In this document: in pieces, positions 25,887 through 35,313 of the stretch
How the letters are laid out: every line of letters starts with the position of its first letter
How positions within the stretch are numbered: the first letter of the stretch is position 1
Assembly (NCBI GenBank): GCA_946186205.1
Contig: CAMHMH010000007.1
Span: 1 to 64,000 of the forward strand
Direction of reading: 5' to 3'
Source of the DNA: an uncultured Fretibacterium sp.
GTDB taxonomy: Bacteria; Synergistota; Synergistia; Synergistales; Aminobacteriaceae
Length of the DNA stretch: 64,000 nt
The notes under the pieces: model-generated
The model's input: only the letters and a program-made list of their open reading frames with translations
What the model was told of the DNA's origin: nothing
Databases searched by the model: none
Program-made: the position numbers and the translations under genes

Positions 25887-26740
25887 TTAAGACTCCTCCA
25901 GTCATTTGCACATCGTCCGTCAAATGGACACTGCCCGCATAATTTCTCATCGCGCGAAATTTCCGGCAGCTTCTTCAGGGATATTACACCGAAAACCGAC
26001 GCGAATAAATCAGGAAGCCCCGCGCAAATCATTTCCCTGACAATTGACGGGCTGAAAATTTCCGGCTCTTTGTCATTCTCATCAAGATATATTATCTCAA
26101 CGGAAGGTATTATCCCGGTATGCTTCCAGATCAGCCACGAATAAATCAAGCTCTGCGACAACGGAACAGACACATCACTTTTCATGTAGCCTTTGAACTC
26201 AAAGAGTCTCGCCTCGCACCTGTCAGGGTTGAAGAGCAATGCATCATAGCAGCCGATGACATTCAGACTCACTCCGTCAGCTTTGTAGCAAGCCTTCAAT
26301 TTTTGTTCGGGGGGAATGAAAACGGTTCGCATGTTTGAGTCCGGGTCTCTCAAGAGCGAGGGAATGAGCGCGAAAAATTCCGACATTGCGCGAGTCCAAA
26401 CTGTTATTCCTTTTGCCATTGTGAGAATCTGACCTGACGTGTAATTTTGGGACTCCCTCGAAAGGAACGGCACGAAAATATTTTCACGTATGAGTCCTTC
26501 AAGAGAGTCCCGGCCATGACGTATTGATTCAGAAATTTTTCGGTGAAGAGTCTTTGACGGGTCAGAAGCTGCCTCAAAGAATACCTGCGCTATATTCTTG
26601 TGGAACATTGAGCCGTAAGCATAACCGCTGCCGTTGATTCCGATCTTCCACAAGCCTTTTATGCCTTTATGAATCGTATAGGCCAAAAGCATCGGGCATC
26701 TCTGGCACAAAGCTGCATTGCTGACGGTTATATAGGGCAT
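25883..26740 (-). CDS. PD-(D/E)XK nuclease, Cas4/RecB-like, with Fe-S cysteines
   Basis: 285 residues. The catalytic set of the RecB/Cas4 group is visible: His47 in GSMFHKNI, Asp166 in GCYDALLF and Glu181-x-Lys183 in FEFKGY. One cysteine near the N-terminus (C12 or C15) and three near the C-terminus (C268, C271, C277 in CGQCPFDGRC) match the four-cysteine cluster of Cas4 and AddB nucleases. No cas genes or repeats are nearby. It starts three bases after the ATPase stop and overlaps the PilX-like gene, so it is part of the same operon. Predicted to cut or trim DNA, perhaps single-stranded ends, in the cytoplasm. Confidence 0.85.
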   Translation of the reverse strand: MPYITVSNAALCQRCPMLLAYTIHKGIKGLWKIGINGSGYAYGSMFHKNIAQVFFEAASDPSKTLHRKISESIRHGRDSLEGLIRENIFVPFLSRESQNYTSGQILTMAKGITVWTRAMSEFFALIPSLLRDPDSNMRTVFIPPEQKLKACYKADGVSLNVIGCYDALLFNPDRCEARLFEFKGYMKSDVSVPLSQSLIYSWLIWKHTGIIPSVEIIYLDENDKEPEIFSPSIVREMICAGLPDLFASVFGVISLKKLPEISRDEKLCGQCPFDGRCANDWRSLK

Positions 26741-26743
26741 GAA

Positions 26744-28720
26744 TTAGTTTCTCCCTTCAAGAGTTATGAGAATGTCATGATTCTTTGATGTGAACGTTCT
26801 GAAACTCTCCGGGTGATTCCTCACGAAGGATATTACTTCATTCCGGCTGACATTAATCCCGCGCTGTGATAATAACTCGGCTGCTTTGTCGACGGCTAAA
26901 ATTTTCATGGGCGACGCTGTGATTAAGCTGCTGAGTGTTGCGGAAAATAATTTGTCGTCAAAATAAATTTTCGGTTCGGGCTTTGATTTTGAGTCAGGCT
27001 TTGAGGGATGAGCATACGTTATTGAAGCGGGTGAAAATCTGAGAGCATGAGAATCTATCAGACTGAGAGTCCGAACGAAATCAAGAATATCATTGCGGGT
27101 TGCTGTTCGTGATGAAGCTGACGAGTAAATATTAACGTCGCCGTTATCGACCCGGTTAATTAATGCTGTGAGTGCGTACCAGTTTATGCGGGAGTCTTCA
27201 GTAAGAATGACAGAATGCCCGCCGTGCTCAACAAACTTTCGGAGATTCTCATTTGCCTGCTTCCATGTGCTTTTGTGAGTCTTGTCCTCTGATATATAGA
27301 AGCATTCACTGCCGGGGTATTCCTTCATGAATGACATACCCGCTTTGAGTGCCGCGCTTGCTGTTGAATGTCCTTTTGCCGTGAGGACGATAAACGCAAA
27401 TTTTTTGTCGCCGTGAATCCCCTGCAGCTTTATGTATTTTCCTTTTGATTTCTCTGTGGTGAATCCCTCAAGGGATGACAGCCATACTTCAAGGGCGAGC
27501 GTTAATTGTTCGGCGTTGGGCGGCCATGCGAGCGGGACAGCCTGAATCTTTTTGTACTCATCGTAGAACGCTTCCGTGATGATTTTTTTGATTTCGGCCG
27601 TATTGTCTATAGACTCGCCGTTTATGACTCTGTTCGCAATCTCGATAACCTGACGAGGTGAATATTCCTGCGTTACAGGCATCCTTGAGATAAGCCAGCT
27701 GTAAATCTCTTCTGAGTCCTCGCTGAATGACGCTGCTATTCTGTCATGCACAAGCTGTTTTGCCTGGTCAACCGTACATGAGTACATTGTCATTTTGTTG
27801 CTGCTTATTCTCTGCTCTACAGCCTCATCAAGTACAGGAACAAATTTTTCATTCCATATAGCCGCCCTCACAAAGCAAAGAGGTATTATCCCCGTCAAAT
27901 CATTCATGAGAAGCGCGACAGAATTTCCCCATGACGTAATCAGCTTCCGGGGTTCTTTCGTGTCTTTGATGTTGTCTAACTGGTCAAAGCACAGCACTAA
28001 AGGGACTCGCGCATAGCTCAGAACATGGCCGAGTGAGACTAAAACATTTGCAGCGTCCTGTTCACGCTCTGAAGGCTTCATTGACTCAACATTTCTTGAA
28101 GGGAGTCCGAGTCTCAAAGACTCCTCATCATCGAGTCCCTCGCGCAGCCATTCAAGAATATCAATCTTCATGCCCTCATCTTTTGCTGACATGTAAAGCA
28201 TAAGGCACTTGAGGAAATTCCTGCTGAGTCCGGGTATGTCCTTCCTGATGTAAGAGCGGAGGTCTAAATTCTCTGTGCTGTCGAAGCCGTCATTGTGCCT
28301 TCGTTCCCTGTATGTGTTCATGAACTCGCTTATTACTACGTCAAACTGTGAACGGCCTTTGCTGTGAGGGAGCTTCAGACTGTTGAATATCTCGCTGAAA
28401 ATATTCTGCATGACGCTTTCAGGGTTATAGAATGCTTTCACCGCTGTGAAGATTGCGAGCTGTGCATTGTTCCTGAGACGGCGCAAAATTCTCGTGAGCA
28501 TGTGAGTCTTTCCTGAGCCTGCTTCACCGAGTATCAATCCCGCAAGAGGCACGGCAGGTTCTAAACGTTTCTTTCTGATTAGCTGCTCGATTCTGTCTGA
28601 GGTCTCGCGGTTCAGGTTCTGCAAGTCAGGATTAGTATTTTCCCACGGCAATGGCGACGCATGAGACGAGAAGGGATTATTTTCCCGGAGCTTCTGAAGG
28701 ATTATGTTATTGTCAGTCAT
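26744..28720 (-). CDS. Large P-loop ATPase of the nuclease-pilus operon
   Basis: 658 residues. Walker A is GEAGSGKT (65-72). A Walker B-like strand is LVLCFDQLD (241-249). Helical AAA+/STAND-like features follow (SPRQVIEIANRVINGE). After about residue 400 there is a second alpha/beta domain (KFAFIVLTAKGHSTASAALKA ... HSVILTEDS), then a C-terminal helical region that looks like a winged helix (AAELLSQRGINVSRNEVISFV). It is not a PilB or PilT secretion ATPase. Overall it resembles Orc/Cdc6-like DNA-handling ATPases or defence-associated P-loop proteins. It overlaps the upstream gene by eight bases. Function unknown; an ATP-driven DNA partner for the nuclease is the best inference. Confidence 0.75.
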   Translation of the reverse strand: MTDNNIILQKLRENNPFSSHASPLPWENTNPDLQNLNRETSDRIEQLIRKKRLEPAVPLAGLILGEAGSGKTHMLTRILRRLRNNAQLAIFTAVKAFYNPESVMQNIFSEIFNSLKLPHSKGRSQFDVVISEFMNTYRERRHNDGFDSTENLDLRSYIRKDIPGLSRNFLKCLMLYMSAKDEGMKIDILEWLREGLDDEESLRLGLPSRNVESMKPSEREQDAANVLVSLGHVLSYARVPLVLCFDQLDNIKDTKEPRKLITSWGNSVALLMNDLTGIIPLCFVRAAIWNEKFVPVLDEAVEQRISSNKMTMYSCTVDQAKQLVHDRIAASFSEDSEEIYSWLISRMPVTQEYSPRQVIEIANRVINGESIDNTAEIKKIITEAFYDEYKKIQAVPLAWPPNAEQLTLALEVWLSSLEGFTTEKSKGKYIKLQGIHGDKKFAFIVLTAKGHSTASAALKAGMSFMKEYPGSECFYISEDKTHKSTWKQANENLRKFVEHGGHSVILTEDSRINWYALTALINRVDNGDVNIYSSASSRTATRNDILDFVRTLSLIDSHALRFSPASITYAHPSKPDSKSKPEPKIYFDDKLFSATLSSLITASPMKILAVDKAAELLSQRGINVSRNEVISFVRNHPESFRTFTSKNHDILITLEGRN

Positions 28721-29432
28721 GCCACGTTACCGAACCCATTCTGAAATTGTTTTCGTCAATGTAGCAGTCAGCAATTTCGTCTTCAGTCATCAATGAAGCA
28801 TCGCCCGTATGAAGCTGTATGACTCTCCTGTTGCGCAAGTCCCGAATCATTCCGTCAAAAACATCACGGGGCCAGCCGAGCTTCCTCCGAATGTCGCATA
28901 TCCTAACGAAAATTCTTCCGTGATCCAGTGAGTCAAATGCAGCCTTGAATTTTTCCTGCGTGTATTCTCCCGTGTCATTCGCAGAGTGAGCAACGCCGGG
29001 AGTCTCAGCAAGTTTTCTTTCACGCGAGGCCCGGTAAATTTTCGGCGTGAAGTCTTCCGTCAGCTTTATGATTACGCGCCCTTCATCCGCAAGCCCGTTG
29101 ATGATCTCTACAAATTCGGATCTCGTGAAGGGCAGACTGTTCACTGACTTTACGTCAAACGCTTTCTTCTCAGACAAGAGTCCAAGCACAAACTCTGAAG
29201 GCTCGCACGGCACAAGAATATATATACTCCTTCCCTTGTTCCTGAAAATGAAGCTTCCTTCCGCTGAGTTCTCTATCTTGCGGCTGATGATTTTTCCGCT
29301 GTCGCTCTTCCTGATTCCTATTGCGCGCTTTTCGTCGGCGGTCATATGCTCAGGAACTTTTGTTACGGTCATGAAGCCTTTGTTTTTCTCTAAGATACGC
29401 TGAATTGAATCGGCAATATTTTTCTCCGGCAT
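28713..29432 (-). CDS. Probable winged-helix protein, first gene of the operon
   Basis: 239 residues, no signal peptide or membrane segment. The sequence is made of short charged helices and beta turns in at least two repeats that look like winged helices (FTRSEFVEIINGLADEGRVII; FVRICDIRRKLGWPRDVFDGMIRD). The fold call is mine and not based on a search. It could be the DNA-binding adaptor or regulator of the ATPase and nuclease. It is divergent from rsmH, with an 83-bp shared promoter region. Its stop overlaps the ATPase start. Confidence 0.6.
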   Translation of the reverse strand: MPEKNIADSIQRILEKNKGFMTVTKVPEHMTADEKRAIGIRKSDSGKIISRKIENSAEGSFIFRNKGRSIYILVPCEPSEFVLGLLSEKKAFDVKSVNSLPFTRSEFVEIINGLADEGRVIIKLTEDFTPKIYRASRERKLAETPGVAHSANDTGEYTQEKFKAAFDSLDHGRIFVRICDIRRKLGWPRDVFDGMIRDLRNRRVIQLHTGDASLMTEDEIADCYIDENNFRMGSVTWHD

Positions 29433-29515
29433 AATAAAATCTTCACCCCTTGAAATTTTATGGAATGTTTTTATTTTAGCGCAGTGTTATTATATTCACA
29501 AAAAGGTGAAGTACA

Positions 29516-30394
29516 TTGACTCATGAACCTGTAATGCTATCTGAAGTATTAGACCTCACAGAATCATATTCACACTCACAAATCCTTGACGGCACATTAG
29601 GACTCGGCGGTTACTCTGAAGCGATGCTCGAAAGATTTCCGTCAGCAAAAGTTTTAGGCATTGACCGCGACCCTGAAGCAATAAAACTTTCATGTGAACG
29701 GCTCAAGAATTACGGTGAAAGATTCACGGCCATGTGCAAGAACTTCGGCAGCCTCTCAGAGATTGAGGGACTCAAAAATTTTGACGTTCTCGTTTTTGAC
29801 TTGGGCGTGTCGAATATGCAGCTTTCGATTCCGAGTCGCGGGTTCTCTTTCAACACTGACGGCCCGTTAGACATGCGAATGAATCCGAACGACGATTCGG
29901 TCCCGACAGCCTCAGAAGTGATTCGCAATTCCGATTCTGAAACGCTCGCTGAGATATTGAGGACATACGGCGAGGAACGTTACGCGAAAATTATCGCATC
30001 AGCTATGAAGCGTTCACTAAGTCCCATAACAACAACTGCCGGACTCGTCGCATTGATTCGTGAGACTCTCCCTCAGCCCGTGCAGAGGAAAATGGGAACG
30101 CACCCGGCGCGGAGAGTCTTTCAGGCTTTAAGGATATACGTCAACCGCGAGACAGAAGAACTAGAGTCGCTGCTGAGATCTATACACGATGATTGCGAGT
30201 CTGCTCTTGTGATTTTCGTGTCGTATCATTCGCTTGAAGACAGGCTGATAAAGTATGCGTTCAGAGAATGGCAGAAAGAAGGCAAAGGAAAGATTCTGAC
30301 TCGTCATCCTCTCACGCCGAGTCATGAAGAAACCGAACGCAACTACAAGGCAAGAAGCGCAAAGTTAAGGGCATTTCTTATGAATCACAACTAG
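29516..30394 (+). CDS. rsmH: 16S rRNA (cytosine-1402 N4) methyltransferase RsmH
   Basis: 292 residues. The SAM-binding loop is DGTLGLGGYSEAML (about 22-35), followed by VLVFDLGVSNMQLS, the family signature GFSFNTDGPLDMRMNP and a C-terminal ARRVFQALRIYVNRE plus SYHSLEDRLIK. TTG start with AGGTGA. It is the usual first enzyme of dcw clusters (formerly MraW), but mraZ is missing upstream; the preceding genes run the other way. Confidence 0.97.
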   Translation: MTHEPVMLSEVLDLTESYSHSQILDGTLGLGGYSEAMLERFPSAKVLGIDRDPEAIKLSCERLKNYGERFTAMCKNFGSLSEIEGLKNFDVLVFDLGVSNMQLSIPSRGFSFNTDGPLDMRMNPNDDSVPTASEVIRNSDSETLAEILRTYGEERYAKIIASAMKRSLSPITTTAGLVALIRETLPQPVQRKMGTHPARRVFQALRIYVNRETEELESLLRSIHDDCESALVIFVSYHSLEDRLIKYAFREWQKEGKGKILTRHPLTPSHEETERNYKARSAKLRAFLMNHN

Positions 30395-30483
30395 GTATTT
30401 TTAGCAGATTGTGTTATTATTCGTTCACTAATAAAATTTCACACACAAAATTTTCACAGGAAGGAAATCGGGGGCGAAGGAGA

Positions 30484-30861
30484 GTGCGCAAAGATAATGC
30501 CAACAGGCTGCGAATAACATTAAAGTTTGTGCTGGGTCTTGGCTTGGTTGTAAGTCTTGTGATTGGACTCGGTATTCTCAGGTTTCACGCTGCGAGGCTC
30601 GCTTACTATTTAGAGTCGGTGAATCAGTCCATACAGAAATATTCAGATGAAGAAGTTGTACTCCGTCAGGAACTCTCAGCACTTGTTGCGCCCATAAGGA
30701 TATATTCATACTGCAAGGAGAGTCTCGGAATGCAGAAGGTAGTGAGAGCTGAAACACTGCCAGTGCGTCTGAAGAATGACAATCTTGCTGCCTCAAAACA
30801 GAATACACCTTCAGGGCTTGAGGGCTGGCGTTCGAGTCTTGCGTGGCTTTTCGGAAAATAG
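30484..30861 (+). CDS. ftsL: FtsL-like division protein
   Basis: About 125 residues from GTG 30484: a basic cytoplasmic tail (VRKDNANRLRITLK), one membrane helix (FVLGLGLVVSLVIGLGILRF) and a short periplasmic coiled coil. Position between rsmH and ftsI and this topology indicate FtsL, which forms a complex with FtsQ and DivIC/FtsB and activates FtsI/FtsW. A longer in-frame reading from TTG 30409 adds 25 residues with no clear role; the ribosome-site evidence does not decide between them. Confidence 0.75.
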   Translation: MRKDNANRLRITLKFVLGLGLVVSLVIGLGILRFHAARLAYYLESVNQSIQKYSDEEVVLRQELSALVAPIRIYSYCKESLGMQKVVRAETLPVRLKNDNLAASKQNTPSGLEGWRSSLAWLFGK

Positions 30862-30876
30862 AAGGCTGATGCAAAA

Positions 30877-32559
30877 ATGTCTCAGTCAAAACAAGAGAGG
30901 GCAGGAAATCCCTGGATACTCTTTGTATTATTCTTTGCTATAATAGGATGTACCCTCATAGTTCGTCATTGCTACCCTGATTCGCGAATCGTCCAGCAGT
31001 CGCAGCATCAATACTGGCGGAGAGTCCCCGTTAGATCTACGCGCGGAATAATTCAGGACACAAAAGGAAATGCCCTCGTAATTTCTGAAACGCTGCCATC
31101 ATTCGCAGTAGACCCGTCAATGATAAAGTCCCAGGATCTTGAAGAGTTAGCGCAGGTTGTCTCGCCCGATTTGATGATAAGAATCACGGGTGCAATGGGT
31201 ACAAAGTCGCGCTTCATGTGGATGAATCACAAAGTGCCGGAAGATGAAGCCCGCAAGTTCAAAGAATTGATGGGAAAAGTCAGAGCAGTCCGCGAAATTG
31301 ACGAGCCTTACAGGAAATACACCAACCAGAATTTAATGTCTCACGTTTTGGGCTTCTGCAACACAGAGAACAAAGGCCAGGCAGGAATCGAACAGCAATG
31401 GGACAACACACTGTACAACCCCCCCGGGCAGAAAATTGTTGTCCGCCGACAGAACAGCCAAGCCGCCACGATCATGGAGAATGAGCCCGAACGCAGAGCA
31501 GTTACTCCCGTCGTAACACTCACGCTTGACAGCCGTATACAGTATGTTGTTGAGAAGCATTTGTTCAGGACAGCCGAGAACGAAAAAGCAAAATGGGCCG
31601 TCGCTCTCTGCATGAATCCCAACACAGGCGAAATTCTCGCAATGGCAAGCTACCCTACATATGATCCGTCAAACCGCAAAAGCCTCACTCTTGAGTCCCT
31701 CGCAAACGCCGCAATAAGCAGAGCATACGAACCCGGCTCAACCTTCAAGCCGATATACATGGCCATAGCTCTCGAAAGGGACTGGGTGAAAAAAGATGAG
31801 ATGTTCTTCTGCCCGGCAAGGCTCAAAGTTGCTGACGGTTTCATCAGGGAGTCGGACGCAAGAGTCGCGCTCGGAAATGTTGACACGGCACAGCTTCTCA
31901 TAAAGTCGTCAAACGTCGGAATGGCTCAGATTGGGATTCGTTCTGACAGGCTGAAGACATACGAGAGCCTTCAGACTATGGGCTTCGGTCAGGAAACGGA
32001 CATAGAGCTTCCCGGAGTCGCAAAAGGAATCCTCCCTTACCCGGAAAACTGGCGAGGAATTACCCCGGCAAATATCGCTATCGGGCAGGGACTCGCAGTT
32101 ACTCCCCTTCAGCTTGTTACGGCGATGGCAGCGGTCGTAAACGGCGGGCGGCTAATGAGTCCTTACATCGTGAAAGAAGCGGTTAATTCTCTCGGCGAAA
32201 GAGTCTACAAAGGAAGCCCGAAAGTTATGCGCGAGGTCATGACACCTGAGACAGCAGAATGGATTCGCGAGGCAATGAGGAGAGTCATCACAGAAGGTAC
32301 AGGACGAAGAGCAGCGACAACAGTAACGAATGTTGCGGGCAAAACAGGAACGGCTCAGGTTGCTGGGAAGGGCGGCTATGCTCCGGGAAAATATGTAGCG
32401 TCATTCATTGGGTTCTGGCCGTATGAAGATCCTAAATATCTCATGCTGATTGCCATCGGCGAGCCGTCAAACGGAAGGTACTACGGCGGTGATTTGGCTG
32501 CTCCCGTCTTCAAGTCCATACTTGAGGAAATGTCAGAGCTTGAATATTTCTCGCTGTAA
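30877..32559 (+). CDS. ftsI: Penicillin-binding protein, FtsI type
   Basis: 560 residues: short tail, membrane helix (WILFVLFFAIIGCTLIV), pedestal domain with RGIIQDTKGNALVIS, then a transpeptidase domain with the three active-site motifs: Ser in EPGSTFKP (SxxK), SSN and GKTGTAQ. No C-terminal PASTA domains. It makes septal peptidoglycan cross-links at the outer face of the membrane. It follows ftsL by 15 bp. The murE, murF, mraY, murD and ftsW genes that usually follow are absent; an unrelated gene on the other strand comes next. Confidence 0.96.
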   Translation: MSQSKQERAGNPWILFVLFFAIIGCTLIVRHCYPDSRIVQQSQHQYWRRVPVRSTRGIIQDTKGNALVISETLPSFAVDPSMIKSQDLEELAQVVSPDLMIRITGAMGTKSRFMWMNHKVPEDEARKFKELMGKVRAVREIDEPYRKYTNQNLMSHVLGFCNTENKGQAGIEQQWDNTLYNPPGQKIVVRRQNSQAATIMENEPERRAVTPVVTLTLDSRIQYVVEKHLFRTAENEKAKWAVALCMNPNTGEILAMASYPTYDPSNRKSLTLESLANAAISRAYEPGSTFKPIYMAIALERDWVKKDEMFFCPARLKVADGFIRESDARVALGNVDTAQLLIKSSNVGMAQIGIRSDRLKTYESLQTMGFGQETDIELPGVAKGILPYPENWRGITPANIAIGQGLAVTPLQLVTAMAAVVNGGRLMSPYIVKEAVNSLGERVYKGSPKVMREVMTPETAEWIREAMRRVITEGTGRRAATTVTNVAGKTGTAQVAGKGGYAPGKYVASFIGFWPYEDPKYLMLIAIGEPSNGRYYGGDLAAPVFKSILEEMSELEYFSL

Positions 32560-32577
32560 CTGACTCGCCGGCCTCGT

Positions 32578-32865
32578 TTACTTTTTGCGGTTCGGATTTT
32601 CGGGGAACCATCCTTTTTTGACTCTCTTCGTCTGCTCTTTAAGCTCACGTATGCACCACAGCAGCACAAAACTTAATATGCCGAATATCCCGGAGACTAT
32701 TTGATTCTCAACCATCAATGAAATTATCGCGCTGATGATTCCCGTTATGAGGAACAAAGGCCAAATCTTTTCCGAGAAATAATACTCGCACTTAACGACA
32801 ACAGGATGAAAGATTCCCGTGATGATGAAAGCAAAGACTCCTATAATGATTCCTGACCAGTTCAA
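32578..32865 (-). CDS. DUF4491-family small membrane protein
   Basis: 95 residues with three membrane helices. It opens MNWSGIIIGVFAFIITGIFHPVVVKCEYYF, which fits the DUF4491 family found in Bacteroidetes and Firmicutes. The third helix is followed by a basic tail. Convergent with ftsI and divergent from the AlaX-like gene. No function is known for the family. Confidence 0.8.
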   Translation of the reverse strand: MNWSGIIIGVFAFIITGIFHPVVVKCEYYFSEKIWPLFLITGIISAIISLMVENQIVSGIFGILSFVLLWCIRELKEQTKRVKKGWFPENPNRKK

Positions 32866-32931
32866 ATTGAATACACTCCCTTTGATTTTGAGTGAACGTA
32901 TTATAATTCACGCATGAAATTTTAACGGGAA

Positions 32932-34146
32932 GTGAAAACCTTGACCGCAAAATTATTCTACGATGCCCCTTACGCAAAAGAATTTGACGCAGAATTGTTA
33001 TCACAGTCCGAGCATGACGGAAAATTTCACATCATTCTTGACCGCACATTGTTTTACCCCGGCGGAGGAGGACAGCCCTGCGACACTGGCACGCTTGACG
33101 GTGCTGAAGTCCTTGAAGTTATCGAACACGGAGAAGAGATCATACACATCACAGCTTCACCCGTTGAAGGCAAAATGATTCACGGCGTTCTGAACTGGGA
33201 GAAAAGATTCGGGAACATGCAGCAGCATTTAGGGGAGCACCTTTTCGCGGGCGCGTTGTGGAATCTCCATCACATTCACACGGCGCGAATGAGAATCGAG
33301 GGCGACAATGTTTCGATTGATACGGACATTCCTGCGGACATCAGCGCGATACTTGAAGCTGAGTCATCAGCAAACGCAGCAATATGGGCAGACATTCCCG
33401 CAGAAGTAATTTTCCCTGACATGGCCGAAATCAAAGAGCTTGCGAGGAAATTACCGCCTGAAAACGCAGTCCCCCCGGTCAGAATCATAAAGGTAGAAGG
33501 AGTCGACTATGTGCCATGCTGCGGCGTTCATGCCTCGTCAACCGGGCAAGTCGGACTCGTGAAGGTCATATCCTGCGAGAACCACAAGGGCGGCTCAAGA
33601 ATATATCTGCGGTGCGGGCGTGCTGCGTACAGATGGATCACTTCACTGTATCATGAAGTCAGGAAGGCCGAGTCCGAATTAGTCTGCGGGTATGACGGAA
33701 TCAATGACAAGATAGCGATCCTCAAGTCTCAGATTCACGCGCTCAAATCTCAGAATGAAGCACTCACAGTAAGATACTTGAAGCCGTTAGTCGATTCGCT
33801 TTTGAGTCATGCGGAAGTTTGCGGCCAGTTCAAAATCATATCGCACGTAATGAATCAATCATCACAGGACGAAATCAAGCACTTGTTCAAGCTCATAACG
33901 GACAAAGACAAGGACTCAATAGCTATTATTGCGGGCGAAAATGAAGATGGCGTTTTCATCATGGCCGGATGCAACAAAGAGAACAAGAACGTTGATGTGC
34001 GTCCTGCATTCAGGAAGGCGATTGAGATTCTCGGCGGCAAAGGAGGAGGGAGTCCCTTCAGTGCGCAGGGATGGGGGAAAAATTCTGAGGCTCTGAACAC
34101 AGCAATGAATGAAGCTGTAAACATTCTCAAAAATAATATCAAGTGA
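32932..34146 (+). CDS. Alanyl-tRNA editing protein (AlaX type, with DHHA1-like tail)
   Basis: 404 residues. N-terminal half is the AlaRS/ThrRS-type editing fold: FYPGGGGQPCDTG glycine loop, zinc ligands in QQHLGEHLFAG (HxxxH) and CCGVHASSTGQVG (CxxxH). The C-terminal half has a coiled coil and a DHHA1 domain ending GGKGGGSPFSAQGWGKN. Such proteins deacylate mischarged Ser- or Gly-tRNA(Ala) in trans. Start GTG 32932 or TTG 32941; the latter is better spaced from the GGGA site. The downstream glycosyltransferase begins only nine bases after the stop. Confidence 0.93.
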   Translation: MKTLTAKLFYDAPYAKEFDAELLSQSEHDGKFHIILDRTLFYPGGGGQPCDTGTLDGAEVLEVIEHGEEIIHITASPVEGKMIHGVLNWEKRFGNMQQHLGEHLFAGALWNLHHIHTARMRIEGDNVSIDTDIPADISAILEAESSANAAIWADIPAEVIFPDMAEIKELARKLPPENAVPPVRIIKVEGVDYVPCCGVHASSTGQVGLVKVISCENHKGGSRIYLRCGRAAYRWITSLYHEVRKAESELVCGYDGINDKIAILKSQIHALKSQNEALTVRYLKPLVDSLLSHAEVCGQFKIISHVMNQSSQDEIKHLFKLITDKDKDSIAIIAGENEDGVFIMAGCNKENKNVDVRPAFRKAIEILGGKGGGSPFSAQGWGKNSEALNTAMNEAVNILKNNIK

Positions 34147-34155
34147 GGTAAGAAA

Positions 34156-35287
34156 ATGCAGCCTGTAGTATCTTTCTGTATACCAGTCTACAACAATGCA
34201 AAAGCGGCAGAAGGCTATCGTGAAGGAGTTATTGAGCTGTGAAGATCCGCGCTTTGAAGTAGTTGTTAGCGATGACAATTCAAGCGAGAACGTAGAAGAA
34301 TTGCTTTCACGAATCGACGACTCACGCTTCATGTATCACCGAAACGAAAAGAATCTCGGAGCGCATAAAAACTGGCAGCATACTTTAGAGCTTGGGCGGG
34401 GCGAATGGCTTTATCTCGTAATGGGCCGGGACAGGTTGCACGGTGATAAAATTCCGAGCCTCATTGAGATTCTTAACAGCGCAAGGGAGAATGATATTGT
34501 TGTTCTCAAAGACGGCTACACTTACGGCAACTACTACATGTGCAGCAAGAAGAAAAATAACTGCGTTTACAGCGGCGTTGATGCAATGATTGAGTTCGCA
34601 AGAATTGAACATCCTACGGGCGATATTTACAGCCGTGAGATTTTCATGTCCGTGAAGAACCGCAGCATTTATTTTGAGACTTCCGACATGTATCCCGAAG
34701 CGCGCCTGAAATTTGCCATGCTCATAAAGGGCAAAGGGACTTACGTAACGAGCGGAGTCCATGTTTACGGAGAAAAGAACGCACGCCTCATAAATTTTGC
34801 TGAGACGAAATCAGGCGTTGAGAACGGGAATAATATTTTTGACGCTTATTATGCTCCGAGAAGGACGACTCTTCAGGAATTTGAGCTTATCGACACTATG
34901 GACATTGAATTTTCGGGACAATTCAGCAATGATGACGCTGATAGATTTTTCGCCGCAAAATTCCGGGAGCTTCTCACGTTCGTTACGCATGTCTGGTACA
35001 GCAGGTGCGGTGATTATGGCTGGTCGTCTCATTACGGGCATTCACCGAGATATGTCGGCAGCATAGAAATGACACGCAACGTCATGGCCGCGTATAAGTC
35101 AGTGAAATCTCACCTTCAGGAAAAAGGAAAGTTCACGAAAAGAAGAGAAAAGATTATGCGCGTGAGCTGTGCAAAAACGATCGCAAAATGTATTCTCTAT
35201 TACCCATTCAAGAGAGCCGCAAAGAAGATTATTCAGACTCTGAAGTTATGGGATTTCCTCACAGAGATAAGACGCAAAATTTCATAG
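34156..35287 (+). pseudogene. Family 2 glycosyltransferase interrupted by a frameshift
   Basis: From ATG 34156 (with GAGGTAAG before it) the sequence reads QPVVSFCIPVYNNAKAAE, the typical GT2 start, but soon runs to a stop. The rest of the enzyme (AIVKELLSCEDPRFEVVVSDDNSSE onward) continues in the next frame to 35287. Removing one G at 34213/34214 restores a single frame of about 376 residues. No repeat tract lies at the site, so this is either a real point mutation or a sequencing error. The protein has the SDDNSSE nucleotide-binding motif but an altered DXD region (VMGRDRLHGDKI). It sits next to a repeat-controlled acyltransferase, so it likely belongs to surface glycan synthesis. Confidence 0.8.
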
Positions 35288-35313
35288 CCAGTGAATTATA
35301 CTAGAAAGAGGGG

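Noticed and set aside
25883-26740. Calling the nuclease a CRISPR Cas4
   Set aside because: Its motifs fit the wider RecB/Cas4/AddB group, but there is no array and no cas1, cas2 or effector gene in the window.
26744-28720. Calling the ATPase a pilus motor (PilB/PilT/GspE)
   Set aside because: It lacks the Asp-box and His-box motifs and the C-terminal layout of secretion ATPases; only the P-loop is shared.
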